Shown here: positions 44,004 through 53,662 of the stretch, piece by piece | Layout: each line of letters opens with the position of its first letter | Numbering within the stretch: the stretch's first letter is position 1 | Program-made: the position numbers and the translations under genes | Notes under the pieces: generated by a model | The model's input: only the letters and a program-made list of their open reading frames with translations | Told to the model about the DNA's origin: nothing | Database searches by the model: none | NCBI GenBank assembly: GCA_900753305.1 | Contig: CAADYR010000126.1 | Span: forward strand, 35,772-99,771 | DNA length: 64,000 nucleotides | Source: Lachnospiraceae bacterium | GTDB lineage: Bacteria; Bacillota; Clostridia; Lachnospirales; Lachnospiraceae | Direction: 5' to 3'

Positions 44004-45409
44004 TAAGATACTGTATTGTCAACAATCAGCTTATCAGCATTACCGATCAGCATTTTTCCGGTATTGGCAGTAGTGAAATTTTTAAGGTATATAGTTCCTT
44101 TTTTATCTCCATCAAGAAAATTCAATGGTGCAGTAGGAATATTTGTCAGGCGTGCTTTATTTATGATTATGGTAGCTGCATTTAAACAATAGATTCCTTT
44201 CGCTGCATTTGTAATAGATATATTTTGAATATTTAAAGCAGAATCTATGGAAGCTGAACTGTTTGAATATGCAATTGCATAAGAATCAGAGTTCTTGATC
44301 GTGGTGTCGATTATTGAAATCGCACCTTTAGCTGACATTGCATAAATGGCGTTGCCTCCATAAATAGATCTTCCGTAATTATCATTTTTATTCTGAATTG
44401 TTCCATCAATGATACATTTATTGATAATTGTTCCATTGGCATCTGTATAAATACCATAATTTTGATTGTTATATGCCTTACAGTTATAGAATGTTGTTAA
44501 ACCATTCCAGGTAGTAGGCTGGTCATAATAAGTTGAAAAACCAAGACATTCATGAGAAAAACCGCCGCCAGCATTAAATCCATTAGAAGTTCCGTTTTCG
44601 TAAGAAGTACAGGTATCAAAAAGAACATTCCTGCAAATGGATGCTGAGAAGCCAACGTCTTTGTTATTGTGAGATGTGCAGTTTCGAACAGCAATATTAT
44701 TATTACAGGTTTCATCATTGTATGTCCAGTCATCAGTATAAACAGGCAAGCCCATGACTGTGAGTCCATTATCTAACTTTGTATTTTTGAATTCACAGTT
44801 TTCAACTGTTATATTTTGGCACATATATACGCGTAATCCATTTTCAACAGCATTATTACAGATGATACCACTGATAGATCCGTTTATAACGCGTCTTAAA
44901 TGAATGATGTCACCGTAATTTGGTTTAGTATGGCTTTTTTCAATATAGGAAAGATTATCTCCGTTTCCGTTGATCTCGATATTGTTGCCTATGATCTGAA
45001 CGTTATAAATAGGAGTTCGGCTGTATCTGGAATATCCTATTTCAAATACGTTCATGGAGTCTTCTTTTGAATATTTGGATTTTGTAAATTGAATATTACA
45101 ATTTAATTTTAAAATAATATTGCCCCGGGTTATGTTAATCGTATCAGACAATACCATTGATTTTCCGGTATAAGGAAATAGTAAAATATAGGCGGATGGA
45201 GAAGAATTTATATAATTTATAATTTTATTCAGGGATTTAAAATCATCAGTGCTGCCATCAATCTTGCAATTGGCAATGGGATTATTGGTTACATCAAGAG
45301 TGATGTACGATGGAGCAGATGATGCTGCGTGAACTGAAAGAGTAGCAATAAAGAATAAAATAACAAGTATTCCCGGATATATAAAATTGAATTTGATTTT
45401 TTTTAACAT
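44000..45409 (-). CDS. Secreted right-handed beta-helix protein
   Basis: A 469-residue protein with an N-terminal membrane or signal segment (about 12-28, ending SVHAAS). The remainder is rich in short strands and Asn/Ile ladders (NITVENCEFKNTK, NNIAVRNCTSHNNK, NVLFDTCTSYENG), the pectate-lyase-like or parallel beta-helix pattern of polysaccharide lyases, hydrolases and epimerases. It is the only minus-strand gene inside the EPS operon and has its own strong promoter. Its stop overlaps that of the nitroreductase gene by four bases. It may bind or cut the polymer; no catalytic motif is certain. Confidence 0.78.
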   Translation of the reverse strand: MLKKIKFNFIYPGILVILFFIATLSVHAASSAPSYITLDVTNNPIANCKIDGSTDDFKSLNKIINYINSSPSAYILLFPYTGKSMVLSDTINITRGNIILKLNCNIQFTKSKYSKEDSMNVFEIGYSRYSRTPIYNVQIIGNNIEINGNGDNLSYIEKSHTKPNYGDIIHLRRVINGSISGIICNNAVENGLRVYMCQNITVENCEFKNTKLDNGLTVMGLPVYTDDWTYNDETCNNNIAVRNCTSHNNKDVGFSASICRNVLFDTCTSYENGTSNGFNAGGGFSHECLGFSTYYDQPTTWNGLTTFYNCKAYNNQNYGIYTDANGTIINKCIIDGTIQNKNDNYGRSIYGGNAIYAMSAKGAISIIDTTIKNSDSYAIAYSNSSASIDSALNIQNISITNAAKGIYCLNAATIIINKARLTNIPTAPLNFLDGDKKGTIYLKNFTTANTGKMLIGNADKLIVDNTVSY

Positions 45410-45440
45410 TAGAATAGACCTTTCTTATTTATTTTATTCA

Positions 45441-45469
45441 ATTATAAAATATATGCATTAAAAAGTCAA
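45441..45469 (-). promoter_or_regulatory. Probable promoter of the beta-helix gene
   Basis: On the minus strand TTGACT (45469-45464), a 17-base spacer and a perfect TATAAT (45446-45441), 32 bases before the ATG at 45409. Confidence 0.68.
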
Positions 45470-45510
45470 AATAGCAGCAGAGGGTTAGGAATTAGAGGAG
45501 AGTGTATGTT

Positions 45511-46380
45511 ATGAAGTGTGCAATGGTCATTTTGAACTACAAGGATAGCCAACGGGCCAGAAAACTTGCAGAGGCGTGTTCGGAGTATAAGTGCATTGAT
45601 AAAATTGTAGTTGTAGATAATGATAGTCAGGATGGTTCTTATGAGTCTTTAAAAGAAATACGAAATGAAAAGATTGAAATATTAAAGGCACAGAAAAATA
45701 AAGGTTTTTCAGCCGGAAATAATGTTGGTGCAAAATATATTTATGAAAAATATGATCCGCAGTATATATTTTTTGCAAATACGGATACCTTTTTCCCGGA
45801 AGAAAACTTAATTGCATGCATGACAGCACTTGAAGAAAATGATGATTTAGGGTTAGTATCTTCCAAAATGTTAGGCCCGGATGGAAAAGAACAAAACTGT
45901 TTTTATGATTTTCCAACATATAAAACATATATGCAGGGAATGTTTTGGATTAACAGAAGAAAACATTATAACAAAGTGATAAAAGAGCGGACATTAGAAA
46001 AACAACTGGAATATGTGGACATTGTACGTGGCAGTTTTATGTTCTTTAAAATGAAAGCATTACAGCAGGCAGGCTTTTTTGATGAGAATACTTTTTTGTA
46101 TTGTGAGGAAACCATTATAGCGGAAAGATTAAAACGCGCTGGCTATAAGGTTGGGTTACTGACCCGGATACATTATATTCATGATCATTGGGAAGCAAAA
46201 ACTAACCCAAGTATTACTGCAACAAAGAGATTGTATGATTCACGGTATTATGTAGCAGTGCATTATTGGAAAATTAATGGATTACAGAAAATTCTTATGA
46301 AGATATGTATGAAATATTCGATAGGTGAGTCATGGTTGATTGATAAATTAAAAAAAATGAGAAGAGGAAATAATAAATGA
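45511..46380 (+). CDS. GT2 family glycosyltransferase (rhamnosyltransferase-like)
   Basis: A 289-residue GT2 enzyme with the pattern of rhamnosyl/galactofuranosyl transferases: MVILNYKDSQ, KIVVVDNDSQDGSYESL, NKGFSAGNNVGAKY, FFANTDTFFPEENL, VDIVRGSFMFFK and FLYCEETIIAERLK. These blocks differ clearly from the NVEKYL-type GT2 proteins nearby. ATG 45511 has GAGGAG ten bases upstream; an upstream GTG at 45502 is less likely. It ends with a four-base overlap with the next gene. With rmlABD upstream, rhamnose transfer is plausible but unproved. Confidence 0.85.
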   Translation: MKCAMVILNYKDSQRARKLAEACSEYKCIDKIVVVDNDSQDGSYESLKEIRNEKIEILKAQKNKGFSAGNNVGAKYIYEKYDPQYIFFANTDTFFPEENLIACMTALEENDDLGLVSSKMLGPDGKEQNCFYDFPTYKTYMQGMFWINRRKHYNKVIKERTLEKQLEYVDIVRGSFMFFKMKALQQAGFFDENTFLYCEETIIAERLKRAGYKVGLLTRIHYIHDHWEAKTNPSITATKRLYDSRYYVAVHYWKINGLQKILMKICMKYSIGESWLIDKLKKMRRGNNK

Positions 46381-47492
46381 AAGTAGATTTATTGACTTTG
46401 CACTGTATAAAAAACTATGGATCAGTTTTGCAGACCTATGCAACAGAACAGTTACTGGGAGATTATTTTGATGAAGTTGAAACAATTAATTTTATCAGGT
46501 CAGATACTGCAGATGAAACTTTAATGGACGAATGGACCAGGAACGATCATGGTGTTAAAAAAATGATAAAAAGAGTTGCACTGACACCTATGTGTAACAG
46601 GTATAAAGCAGTTTTTAACTCTTTTTTGCAGAAGTATGTACATACGACAGAACAGAAATATTATTGTGATGAAGATTTCAAAAAATATCCCATAACAGCG
46701 GATGCCTACTGTATAGGAAGTGATCAGGTATGGAACAGCAGTTGGAATCAGGGCTTTTTACCGGCAATGTTTTTGGCATTTGCACCGGATAATGCAATGA
46801 AATTTGCCTTTTGCAGCAGCTTTGGAAAGACAAAATTGTCAGAAGAAGAAAAAAAGCAGGCAAGTCCTTTATTAGACAGATTGGAATATATTTCTGTACG
46901 TGAATCGACAGCATTACCTGTGCTGGAAAGCATGGGGATAAAAAATGGAATTCATTTACTTGATCCGACACTGCTTCTGCCTTCTGCTTTCTGGGACAGG
47001 ATAGCAGCCAAAAGACTGGTAGATCATGATTATATATTGGTTTATCAGCTAAATGACGGAGAAAAGTTTGATAATTATGCAAAAGAATTTGCCAGAAGAA
47101 AAGGATTGCCATTAGTTCATATTGGAATGCGTATGAAGTATAAGAAGAAAGAAGGAAAAGTATTTATCATGCCTGAAGTAGAGGAATTTCTTTCACTTAT
47201 AAAGTATGCATCATATGTAATTACAGACTCGTTTCATGGTACAGCTTTTAGCATAAATTATAATAGAGAAATTATTGATATATATCCGGAAGAATTTTCT
47301 ACAAGACTTCATTCTATTCTGGATTGGGCAGGTTTGTTATCAAGACATTTGACCGATTACAGTAATTTTCAAATAGCAGATGAACCTGTAGATTATAAAC
47401 CAATTAATGATAAGCTTGAAATAGAAAGAAACAAGGCAAGAGAATATCTTAAGGTGGTTGCAGAGCAGACAGCGGCAAATAAAAGGAGATAA
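46377..47492 (+). CDS. Polysaccharide pyruvyl transferase-like protein
   Basis: A 371-residue pyruvyl-transferase family member: LLTLHCIKNYGSVLQTYATEQ at the N-terminus, YCIGSDQVWNSSWNQGF, FCSSFGKTKLSEEE, VRESTALPVLESMGI, LLDPTLLLPSAFW and VITDSFHGTAFSINY near residue 280. It overlaps the GT2 gene by four bases and precedes a FrhB-like iron-sulfur protein by five; this pair is a recurring one in polysaccharide loci. It differs in subtype from the members at 336 and 52767. Confidence 0.85.
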   Translation: MKVDLLTLHCIKNYGSVLQTYATEQLLGDYFDEVETINFIRSDTADETLMDEWTRNDHGVKKMIKRVALTPMCNRYKAVFNSFLQKYVHTTEQKYYCDEDFKKYPITADAYCIGSDQVWNSSWNQGFLPAMFLAFAPDNAMKFAFCSSFGKTKLSEEEKKQASPLLDRLEYISVRESTALPVLESMGIKNGIHLLDPTLLLPSAFWDRIAAKRLVDHDYILVYQLNDGEKFDNYAKEFARRKGLPLVHIGMRMKYKKKEGKVFIMPEVEEFLSLIKYASYVITDSFHGTAFSINYNREIIDIYPEEFSTRLHSILDWAGLLSRHLTDYSNFQIADEPVDYKPINDKLEIERNKAREYLKVVAEQTAANKRR

Positions 47493-47497
47493 TTTGC

Positions 47498-48733
47498 ATG
47501 ATTCTATATAAAGAAAAAAAGGATTGTAGTGGATGTGGAGCCTGTGCCAATATATGTCCGAAAAACGCAATTAGTATGGATGAGGACGAATATGGGTTTG
47601 TTTATCCGTCAGTTGATCAGACTAAATGTATACAGTGCGGTGCCTGCATAAAAGTTTGTGATTTAAAAAAAAATGAAAAGGCAGAGAATTCACTGGCAAA
47701 ATGTTTTTGGGCAGTGAGAAAAGATAATGAAAAACTTTTAAAGTCTACTTCAGGAGGTATTTTTTCTACCATTGCAGAAAAAATATTGAATGATGGAGGA
47801 AGTGTATTTGGATGCACTGCCGAAAGACAGGAAAAAGGATTCAGAATATATCATAGAATGGTTGATGATATTACCAATATGGACTTGCTTAGAGGATCTA
47901 AATATGTACAGAGTGATGCTCAGGTCTGTTATGGTGAAATCAAAAAGTTATTGCAGCAGGGGAAAAAAGTTCTATTCTGTGGAACTCCATGTCAGGTAGC
48001 TGGATTAAAAAATTTCTTACTGAAGGAATATGAAAATTTATTTACGATCGATCTGATATGTCATGGAACTCCAAATCAGAAAATTTTTAATTCGTTCATA
48101 AGTTTTTTAGAAGAAAAAGAACATATAAATATTACGCAGTTCAATTTCAGAAAAAAATATAAAAACAGAGATACCAATACCTTTTTCTATCTGGATCTTA
48201 ATCTGAAATCGGGAAAACATAAAAAAATCTTTTGTAAATTAGCATCTTATTATGGATTGTTCCTAAAAGGAGATATTTACAGAGATAGCTGCTATCAATG
48301 TAAGTATGCCTGTCCAAACAGAGTAGGAGATATCACTTTAGGAGATGGATGGGGAATAGAAAAATTACATCCGGAATACCTTGACACACAGGGGGGCAAA
48401 ATTCAATCGATTTATGGATGTAACAGTATGATGGTGAATACGGTCAAAGGGCAGACGTTGTTGGAGCTGATGAAAAATGAGGTAATATTATATGAGTCAT
48501 GTTATGAAGAAATTTCAAAACATAATCATCAGTTAGTTGCACCTTCAGAATGTTCTCCTTTACGGGAACAGATTTTAACGGCATATAAAAAAGACGGGTA
48601 TCGTGGCGTTGATCAATTATATTTTAGTAAAATGAACCGGAAAGAATATATTAAATATAAATATTATTTTACTTTGAAACAGGCAATTTCACCCAAATTT
48701 ATCAAGAAGTTAAAATCGTTAAAAAATAAATGA
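47498..48733 (+). CDS. FrhB-like iron-sulfur flavoprotein (coenzyme F420 hydrogenase beta-subunit family)
   Basis: A 411-residue protein with two 4Fe-4S motifs at the N-terminus (CSGCGACANICP near 11 and CIQCGACIKVC near 48), followed by the FrhB N and C domains: TSGGIFSTIAEKIL, GSVFGCTAER, LFCGTPCQVAGLKNFL, TIDLICHGTPNQKIF. An additional Cys cluster CYQCKYACPNRVGDITLGDGWG lies near 265. Despite the family name, Firmicutes make no F420 as a rule; such proteins in EPS loci are thought to do a redox step on a sugar or pyruvyl group. GGAG lies ahead of ATG 47498. Confidence 0.85.
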   Translation: MILYKEKKDCSGCGACANICPKNAISMDEDEYGFVYPSVDQTKCIQCGACIKVCDLKKNEKAENSLAKCFWAVRKDNEKLLKSTSGGIFSTIAEKILNDGGSVFGCTAERQEKGFRIYHRMVDDITNMDLLRGSKYVQSDAQVCYGEIKKLLQQGKKVLFCGTPCQVAGLKNFLLKEYENLFTIDLICHGTPNQKIFNSFISFLEEKEHINITQFNFRKKYKNRDTNTFFYLDLNLKSGKHKKIFCKLASYYGLFLKGDIYRDSCYQCKYACPNRVGDITLGDGWGIEKLHPEYLDTQGGKIQSIYGCNSMMVNTVKGQTLLELMKNEVILYESCYEEISKHNHQLVAPSECSPLREQILTAYKKDGYRGVDQLYFSKMNRKEYIKYKYYFTLKQAISPKFIKKLKSLKNK

Positions 48734-48746
48734 TATGGAGGGAAAA

Positions 48747-49658
48747 ATGAGACATGCATATTTAATTATGACCCATAAAGAACCATATAATTTGAAAAAA
48801 TTGTTGGAATTATTAGATGATGAAGACAATGATATTTATATTCATATTGATATAAAAAGTAATATCCTTCATAAAGAAGAAATCATGAAATGGTGTGTAA
48901 AGTCCAGGATACATTTTGTTAAACAGACCAGTGTTCGGTGGGCAGGATATTCTGGTATTCAGTGTGAGTTGATTTTACTGGAAGAAGCAGTAAACGGAAA
49001 CTATGACTATTATCACCTGTTATCCGGGCAGGATCTGCCATTAGTCTCTCAAAAGGAAATCCATACATTTTTTGAGAATAATAAGGGAAAAGAGTTTGTT
49101 TCATTATATGACAGAAAGGAACTGGACTGGAGAATAAATGCTTTATATGACAGGGTAGCATATTATCATATGGAAGAACTGGAATATAGATTTAAAAGTA
49201 AAGCAATGCGAAAAGTAGTGATATTTATGTCCAGAGTATTTCTTAAAGTCCAGAAAATATTGCATATCCGAAGAAATATAAGTATGGAGGATATAGTATT
49301 TGGAAAAAACTGGTTTTCAATAACGAATGGTTTTGCACACTATGTTCTGGAACATAAAGAACATATCAGAAAGGTGTTTAATTATACTGCATCTGGTGAT
49401 GAAATGTTTTTACAATATATGTTGGTAAATTCTCCATATAAGGATAATAATTATATATGTGACAGAGATTCTTCGTTGAGATATGTGGACTGGACAAGGA
49501 GTGCGAATAAAGCAAATCCTCACATATGGGAAGCAAGTGAATTTGATGAACTTGTAAATTGCAGATGCCTGTTTGCAAGAAAATTTGATTCAACTGTGGA
49601 TAAACAGATCATAGATAAAATTTTTGATCATGTAAACAAGATGGCAGATAACGCATAA
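48747..49658 (+). CDS. Core-2/I-branching (GT14-like) glycosyltransferase
   Basis: A 303-residue glycosyltransferase of the core-2/I-branching beta-1,6-N-acetylglucosaminyltransferase family: HAYLIMTHKEPYNLKKLLEL, IYIHIDIKSN, VRWAGYSGIQCELILLEEA, YYHLLSGQDLPLVSQKEI and a FGKNWFSITNGFAHYVLEH block, with TASGDEMFLQYML. Bacterial members sit in capsule loci and probably add a branching sugar. ATG 48747 is chosen over 48735 because GGAGGGAAAA lies directly before it. Confidence 0.87.
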   Translation: MRHAYLIMTHKEPYNLKKLLELLDDEDNDIYIHIDIKSNILHKEEIMKWCVKSRIHFVKQTSVRWAGYSGIQCELILLEEAVNGNYDYYHLLSGQDLPLVSQKEIHTFFENNKGKEFVSLYDRKELDWRINALYDRVAYYHMEELEYRFKSKAMRKVVIFMSRVFLKVQKILHIRRNISMEDIVFGKNWFSITNGFAHYVLEHKEHIRKVFNYTASGDEMFLQYMLVNSPYKDNNYICDRDSSLRYVDWTRSANKANPHIWEASEFDELVNCRCLFARKFDSTVDKQIIDKIFDHVNKMADNA

Positions 49659-49669
49659 GGAGACGCGAT

Positions 49670-50647
49670 ATGAAAGAAGAAAAGAAAATAAGTATTATTA
49701 TTCCCATATATAATGTTGAAAAGTATCTGCCGGCTTGTGTTGAGAGTATTTTACAGCAAACATATAAAAATCTGGAGGTCATTCTGGTTGATGATGGTTC
49801 ACCGGACCGGTGTCCTGCAATATGTGATGAACTGGCACAAAAAGATGATAGAATCCGGGTGATCCACCAGAAAAACAAAGGACTGTCAGGAGCCAGAAAT
49901 ACGGGAATAGATAATGCACAGGGAGATTATCTGATATTTGTTGACAGTGATGACACAGTAGAACAAACACTTGTGGAAGAATTGTATACATATGCGGAAA
50001 AATGGAATTGTGCTATTGTAGCCTGTGGAAGAAATTATATATTTGAAGATGGTCAGATTGTATGTAAAATCGCGCACGATGAAAGTAAAGTTTATGGGTT
50101 TGAGGAAGCAATGCAGGAAATGAATTCCTTCAGACTGTTTGACATGTCAGCATGGGCGAAAATTTACAGAAAAGAATTGTTTGAAGATATTCGATTCCCG
50201 GAAGGAAAATTAAGTGAAGATTATTATATAATGTATAAGCTTTTTGATAAGGCGCAAACGATAGGATATGTTGCAAAACCATTATACAATTATCTTCAAA
50301 GGCAGAGCAGTATTTCAAGAAATAAGAAAATAAATCATGACTTTGCGGATGCTGCAAAGAAGCAGATGGAGTTTTTAGATGAAAAATATCCGCAAATGTC
50401 AGTTTTAGGTCATACAGCATATGCTTCGGCCAATTTAACGGTATATGATTTTTATCTGAAAAATGGTGTAAAATGCCCTAAGGATAAATTGCTGGAATTC
50501 AAAAAGGCAGTAAGAGACAATCTGGTATACATTCGAAAGAACAAAAATATCAGCAAAGCCAAAAGGATTCAATTTGAATTATTTGACAAGTGCGCAGTTA
50601 TTTACAAGGGAGTATTTGTTCTTTATCGAAAAATAAGGAGAGTCTAA
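49670..50647 (+). CDS. GT2 family glycosyltransferase
   Basis: A 325-residue GT2 enzyme: ISIIIPIYNVEKYLPACVESIL, VDDGSPDRCPAICDELAQ, GLSGARNTGIDNAQGDYL and FVDSDDTVEQTL, with MSAWAKIYRKELFEDIRF and GKLSEDYYIMYKLF in the second half. AAGGAG lies seven bases upstream. Its stop TAA shares a base with the ATG of the next GT2 gene, so the two are translationally coupled. Linkage unknown. Confidence 0.92.
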   Translation: MKEEKKISIIIPIYNVEKYLPACVESILQQTYKNLEVILVDDGSPDRCPAICDELAQKDDRIRVIHQKNKGLSGARNTGIDNAQGDYLIFVDSDDTVEQTLVEELYTYAEKWNCAIVACGRNYIFEDGQIVCKIAHDESKVYGFEEAMQEMNSFRLFDMSAWAKIYRKELFEDIRFPEGKLSEDYYIMYKLFDKAQTIGYVAKPLYNYLQRQSSISRNKKINHDFADAAKKQMEFLDEKYPQMSVLGHTAYASANLTVYDFYLKNGVKCPKDKLLEFKKAVRDNLVYIRKNKNISKAKRIQFELFDKCAVIYKGVFVLYRKIRRV

Positions 50648-51612
50648 TGGAGAGCAAGGTTCTGAGTATTATTATTCCTGTTTATAACGCTGAAAAGTAT
50701 ATACCAAATTTAATGGAAAAGTTTGTAGTACAGGATTTAAGTAATGTTGAAATAATTTTGGTTGATGATGGCTCAAAGGACAATTCACTGAGGATATGTC
50801 AGGAATATGCCGATCGAAATGAAAATATAGTTGTTATCCATCAGGAAAATAGAGGTGCAAGTGAAGCCAGAAATACTGGAATACATAGAGCAACAGGAAA
50901 ATATATTACATTTGTTGACAGTGATGATGACATAGCAACAGATTATATACAAATTGTATGTGCAGTATGTCAAAGAGAAATGACAGATCTTATTCAGTTT
51001 GATGCGTATATTAAAAAAGATAATGATGTAAGTAGACGGGAATTTATAATGAGCGAGGGGAAAGCCACACTTACACAATATTTTGAATGTGTGTTAAATC
51101 AACAGGTTAATGAACCCTGGGATAAAGCATACAGGTCGGAAATTATTCATGCTAATAAAATATGCTTTCCAAAAGAAATGACAATAGGTGAAGATATATC
51201 CTTAACAATTGCTTTTTTGAAGTATGTGAATAGCGTGTACATATGCCATGAAGCAGTTTACTATTATGAAAGAAATAGTGAGGGGATATGTGCCAATGCC
51301 AAACTGAAACATTTGCTGGATCTGGAAGTTTTGTATGATAATATGAAGCATTTTATAAATGATCTCCAACTGGATGAAAAAACGCTTGAAAGTACAAATG
51401 CAACAATGGTAAAAAGTGTTTTCAGAGTAGTTGGATGGATCATGGATAATGGGGAAAAGAAAAATAATGTATGTGAATATATGGAGAAATTATCCGGTAT
51501 TAATAAATTGCTAACCATCAGATATCAGGAAAAAAGTGTGGAAATAAGAAGATGGTTATTAAAGAACCGGTTATATTATCTGGTGGCAGTGATCACCAAT
51601 TTGAAAAAATAA
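50647..51612 (+). CDS. GT2 family glycosyltransferase
   Basis: A 321-residue GT2 enzyme: LSIIIPVYNAEKYIPNLMEKFV, VDDGSKDNSLRICQEYADR, GASEARNTGIHRATGKYI and FVDSDDDIATDYI. The second half has PWDKAYRSEIIHANKICF and MTIGEDISLTIAFL. The reading frame is open further upstream to 50590, but ATG 50647 is used because AAGGAGAG lies ahead of it and the protein then begins at the family N-terminus. Specificity not determinable. Confidence 0.9.
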   Translation: MESKVLSIIIPVYNAEKYIPNLMEKFVVQDLSNVEIILVDDGSKDNSLRICQEYADRNENIVVIHQENRGASEARNTGIHRATGKYITFVDSDDDIATDYIQIVCAVCQREMTDLIQFDAYIKKDNDVSRREFIMSEGKATLTQYFECVLNQQVNEPWDKAYRSEIIHANKICFPKEMTIGEDISLTIAFLKYVNSVYICHEAVYYYERNSEGICANAKLKHLLDLEVLYDNMKHFINDLQLDEKTLESTNATMVKSVFRVVGWIMDNGEKKNNVCEYMEKLSGINKLLTIRYQEKSVEIRRWLLKNRLYYLVAVITNLKK

Positions 51613-51658
51613 AGTTTTGCAGAGTGGATAGAGAGTGAATAGATGAGAAAGGAAATAT

Positions 51659-52744
51659 ATGGGAGAGAAAGTAAAGCTTAGTATTATAATACCTGTATAT
51701 AATTCTGAAAAGTATATTAATAATATATTAGATGATATATTAGCGCAATCTTATACAGATTTTGAAGTAATTGTGATCAATGATGGTTCAAATGATGGAA
51801 GCCAGGATATACTTGAACAATATGCACGACGTGACCCAAGAATACATGTTACGAAAGTAAAAAGCTCAGGCGTATCAGAGGCAAGAAATATAGGTGTGTC
51901 ATTGGCAAAAGGTAAATATATCAGATTTATTGATGCGGATGACAGGATAGACCGGGATTCCATTCTATATATGATGAATGTTGTGGAGAAAGACGAAAGT
52001 GTAGATCTGGTTATAGGGTCATTTCGGTCTATGCCGGAATCTAATCTGTACTATGGCGAACATGCGATAAGCGGAAAACAGAACTTGAAGCAGATGTCTT
52101 TGGATTTTTTGTTTAATATCAGATCATTTTATTATGGGGTAGTATGGAATAAATTATATAAAAGGCAGATGATCCAACAGAATAATATAAAGTTTAACAG
52201 GGAAATTCCATGGTGTGAAGATTTTTTCTTTAATCTTCAGTACTATAAATGTTGTGAATGGTTTTATTTTTTGCCTGTTAATAAACTGGTTTATGATTAT
52301 ATACAGCATGCATCAAGCACTACGAAGACCATACACAGGTTACCAAAGGGGCAGGTAAAGAAAATTAATGAATTAAGAACCCAGGCAACAAAAGAATTTT
52401 TTGAAGAAATGGGACTTTCAGATATATTGCGATTGGAATGGAAGTATTCGTTTATTTTCAGTAACCTGTTTGATCTGGCAAAAGGAAAAAAGAAAAGTAT
52501 AAAAGAAAAGTATAGGAAAGTAAAGGATACTTTTGAACAGGAAGGGGTATGCGAATATATAAAATTGAAAAAAGATTATTTTTCAGATGATTCTTTTTAT
52601 AAATTTGCTTATTTTACCGCTAAAAGCAAATGGTATATACCTATGTACATTTATATCCATATTTACGCGTGGTTCGCTAAAAATATGAACTGGGTTAAAT
52701 ACATATGGAAGAAAATCGGGGGAAAAAGACCTAAAGTTTTATAA
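51659..52744 (+). CDS. GT2 family glycosyltransferase
   Basis: A 361-residue GT2 enzyme: LSIIIPVYNSEKYINNILDDIL, INDGSNDGSQDILEQYAR, GVSEARNIGVSLAKGKYI and FIDADDRIDRDSI. The motif DADD replaces the more common DSDD. The middle part has VVWNKLYKRQMIQQNN and EIPWCEDFFFNLQYY; the C-terminus carries aromatic residues (WYIPMYIYIHIYAWF) and may touch the membrane. AAAGGAAATAT precedes the start. Third of three consecutive GT2 genes. Confidence 0.9.
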   Translation: MGEKVKLSIIIPVYNSEKYINNILDDILAQSYTDFEVIVINDGSNDGSQDILEQYARRDPRIHVTKVKSSGVSEARNIGVSLAKGKYIRFIDADDRIDRDSILYMMNVVEKDESVDLVIGSFRSMPESNLYYGEHAISGKQNLKQMSLDFLFNIRSFYYGVVWNKLYKRQMIQQNNIKFNREIPWCEDFFFNLQYYKCCEWFYFLPVNKLVYDYIQHASSTTKTIHRLPKGQVKKINELRTQATKEFFEEMGLSDILRLEWKYSFIFSNLFDLAKGKKKSIKEKYRKVKDTFEQEGVCEYIKLKKDYFSDDSFYKFAYFTAKSKWYIPMYIYIHIYAWFAKNMNWVKYIWKKIGGKRPKVL

Positions 52745-52766
52745 TTATAATATGCTGGAGGAAATA

Positions 52767-53654
52767 ATGACTATCAAGGAGAAAATGAAAAACTTTATTA
52801 TTATAAAAACGAGGGATTATATGATATTAAATATCATAAATTACCCCACAATGCGTAAACGGGTGAATTTACATTGGTTTCCGAGATGTAAATGGATCAT
52901 GAATGGACATTTGGCGTACAGATTAAAGTCAGAAAAAGAGAATCTTGGAGATTGGCTTGCATTGCCGATTTATGATTTTATGACATCTAAATATGATCTG
53001 GATAAAAATAAGAAGGTAGGAAAGACAAAGCATTTATATACAATTGGTTCATTGATTATGATGGGACATCAAAATGCAACAATTTGGGGAAGCGGAATTT
53101 TAAATTCAGAACAGGCTGCATCTATTGGGCAGAGGACAGCATATAGAGTACTGGACCCAAGATGTGTACGAGGCCCGGAAACTTTACAGAAACTTAAAGA
53201 AAACGGAATAGATGTTTCTAAATGCAAGATAGGAGATCCGGGTGTTATGATGCCTCTTATTTATCAGCCAAAAGAATATGAGAGCAAGAGAGAGTATTCT
53301 GTATTAATACATAAGAACCTCAGAAAAGAAAAAGTTGAAAATGAGATAGAAATTTTAACTGATGACTGGAAGAAAACAATTGATGAAATCTATAATAGCA
53401 AATTGATAATAAGCAGTACGCTTCATGGAATAATTCTGGCAGAGGCATATGGAGTTCCGGCAATTATGCTTAATAAAATTGAAAAAAATGACAGGTTTAA
53501 ATATGATGACTATTATCATAGTACAGGCAGATATAATTATCCGGTATGCTCAACAATAGAAGAGGCTTTACAAATGCCTGTTCCAGAAGTCCCTGATTTA
53601 TCTCAATTACAACAAAATCTCCTGGAGAGTTTTCCAACTGATCTGTGGAAATGA
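52767..53654 (+). CDS. Polysaccharide pyruvyl transferase-like protein
   Basis: A 295-residue family member and paralogue of the protein at 336: NLGDWLALPIYDFM, KHLYTIGSLIMMGHQNATIW with WGSGI, RCVRGPETLQKL, IGDPGVMMPLIYQP and ISSTLHGIILAEAYGVP. ATG 52767 has GGAGG six bases upstream and is preferred over 52752. It lies at the end of the glycosyltransferase run and eight bases before a lipoprotein hydrolase. Confidence 0.85.
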   Translation: MTIKEKMKNFIIIKTRDYMILNIINYPTMRKRVNLHWFPRCKWIMNGHLAYRLKSEKENLGDWLALPIYDFMTSKYDLDKNKKVGKTKHLYTIGSLIMMGHQNATIWGSGILNSEQAASIGQRTAYRVLDPRCVRGPETLQKLKENGIDVSKCKIGDPGVMMPLIYQPKEYESKREYSVLIHKNLRKEKVENEIEILTDDWKKTIDEIYNSKLIISSTLHGIILAEAYGVPAIMLNKIEKNDRFKYDDYYHSTGRYNYPVCSTIEEALQMPVPEVPDLSQLQQNLLESFPTDLWK

Positions 53655-53662
53655 GGTTTATG

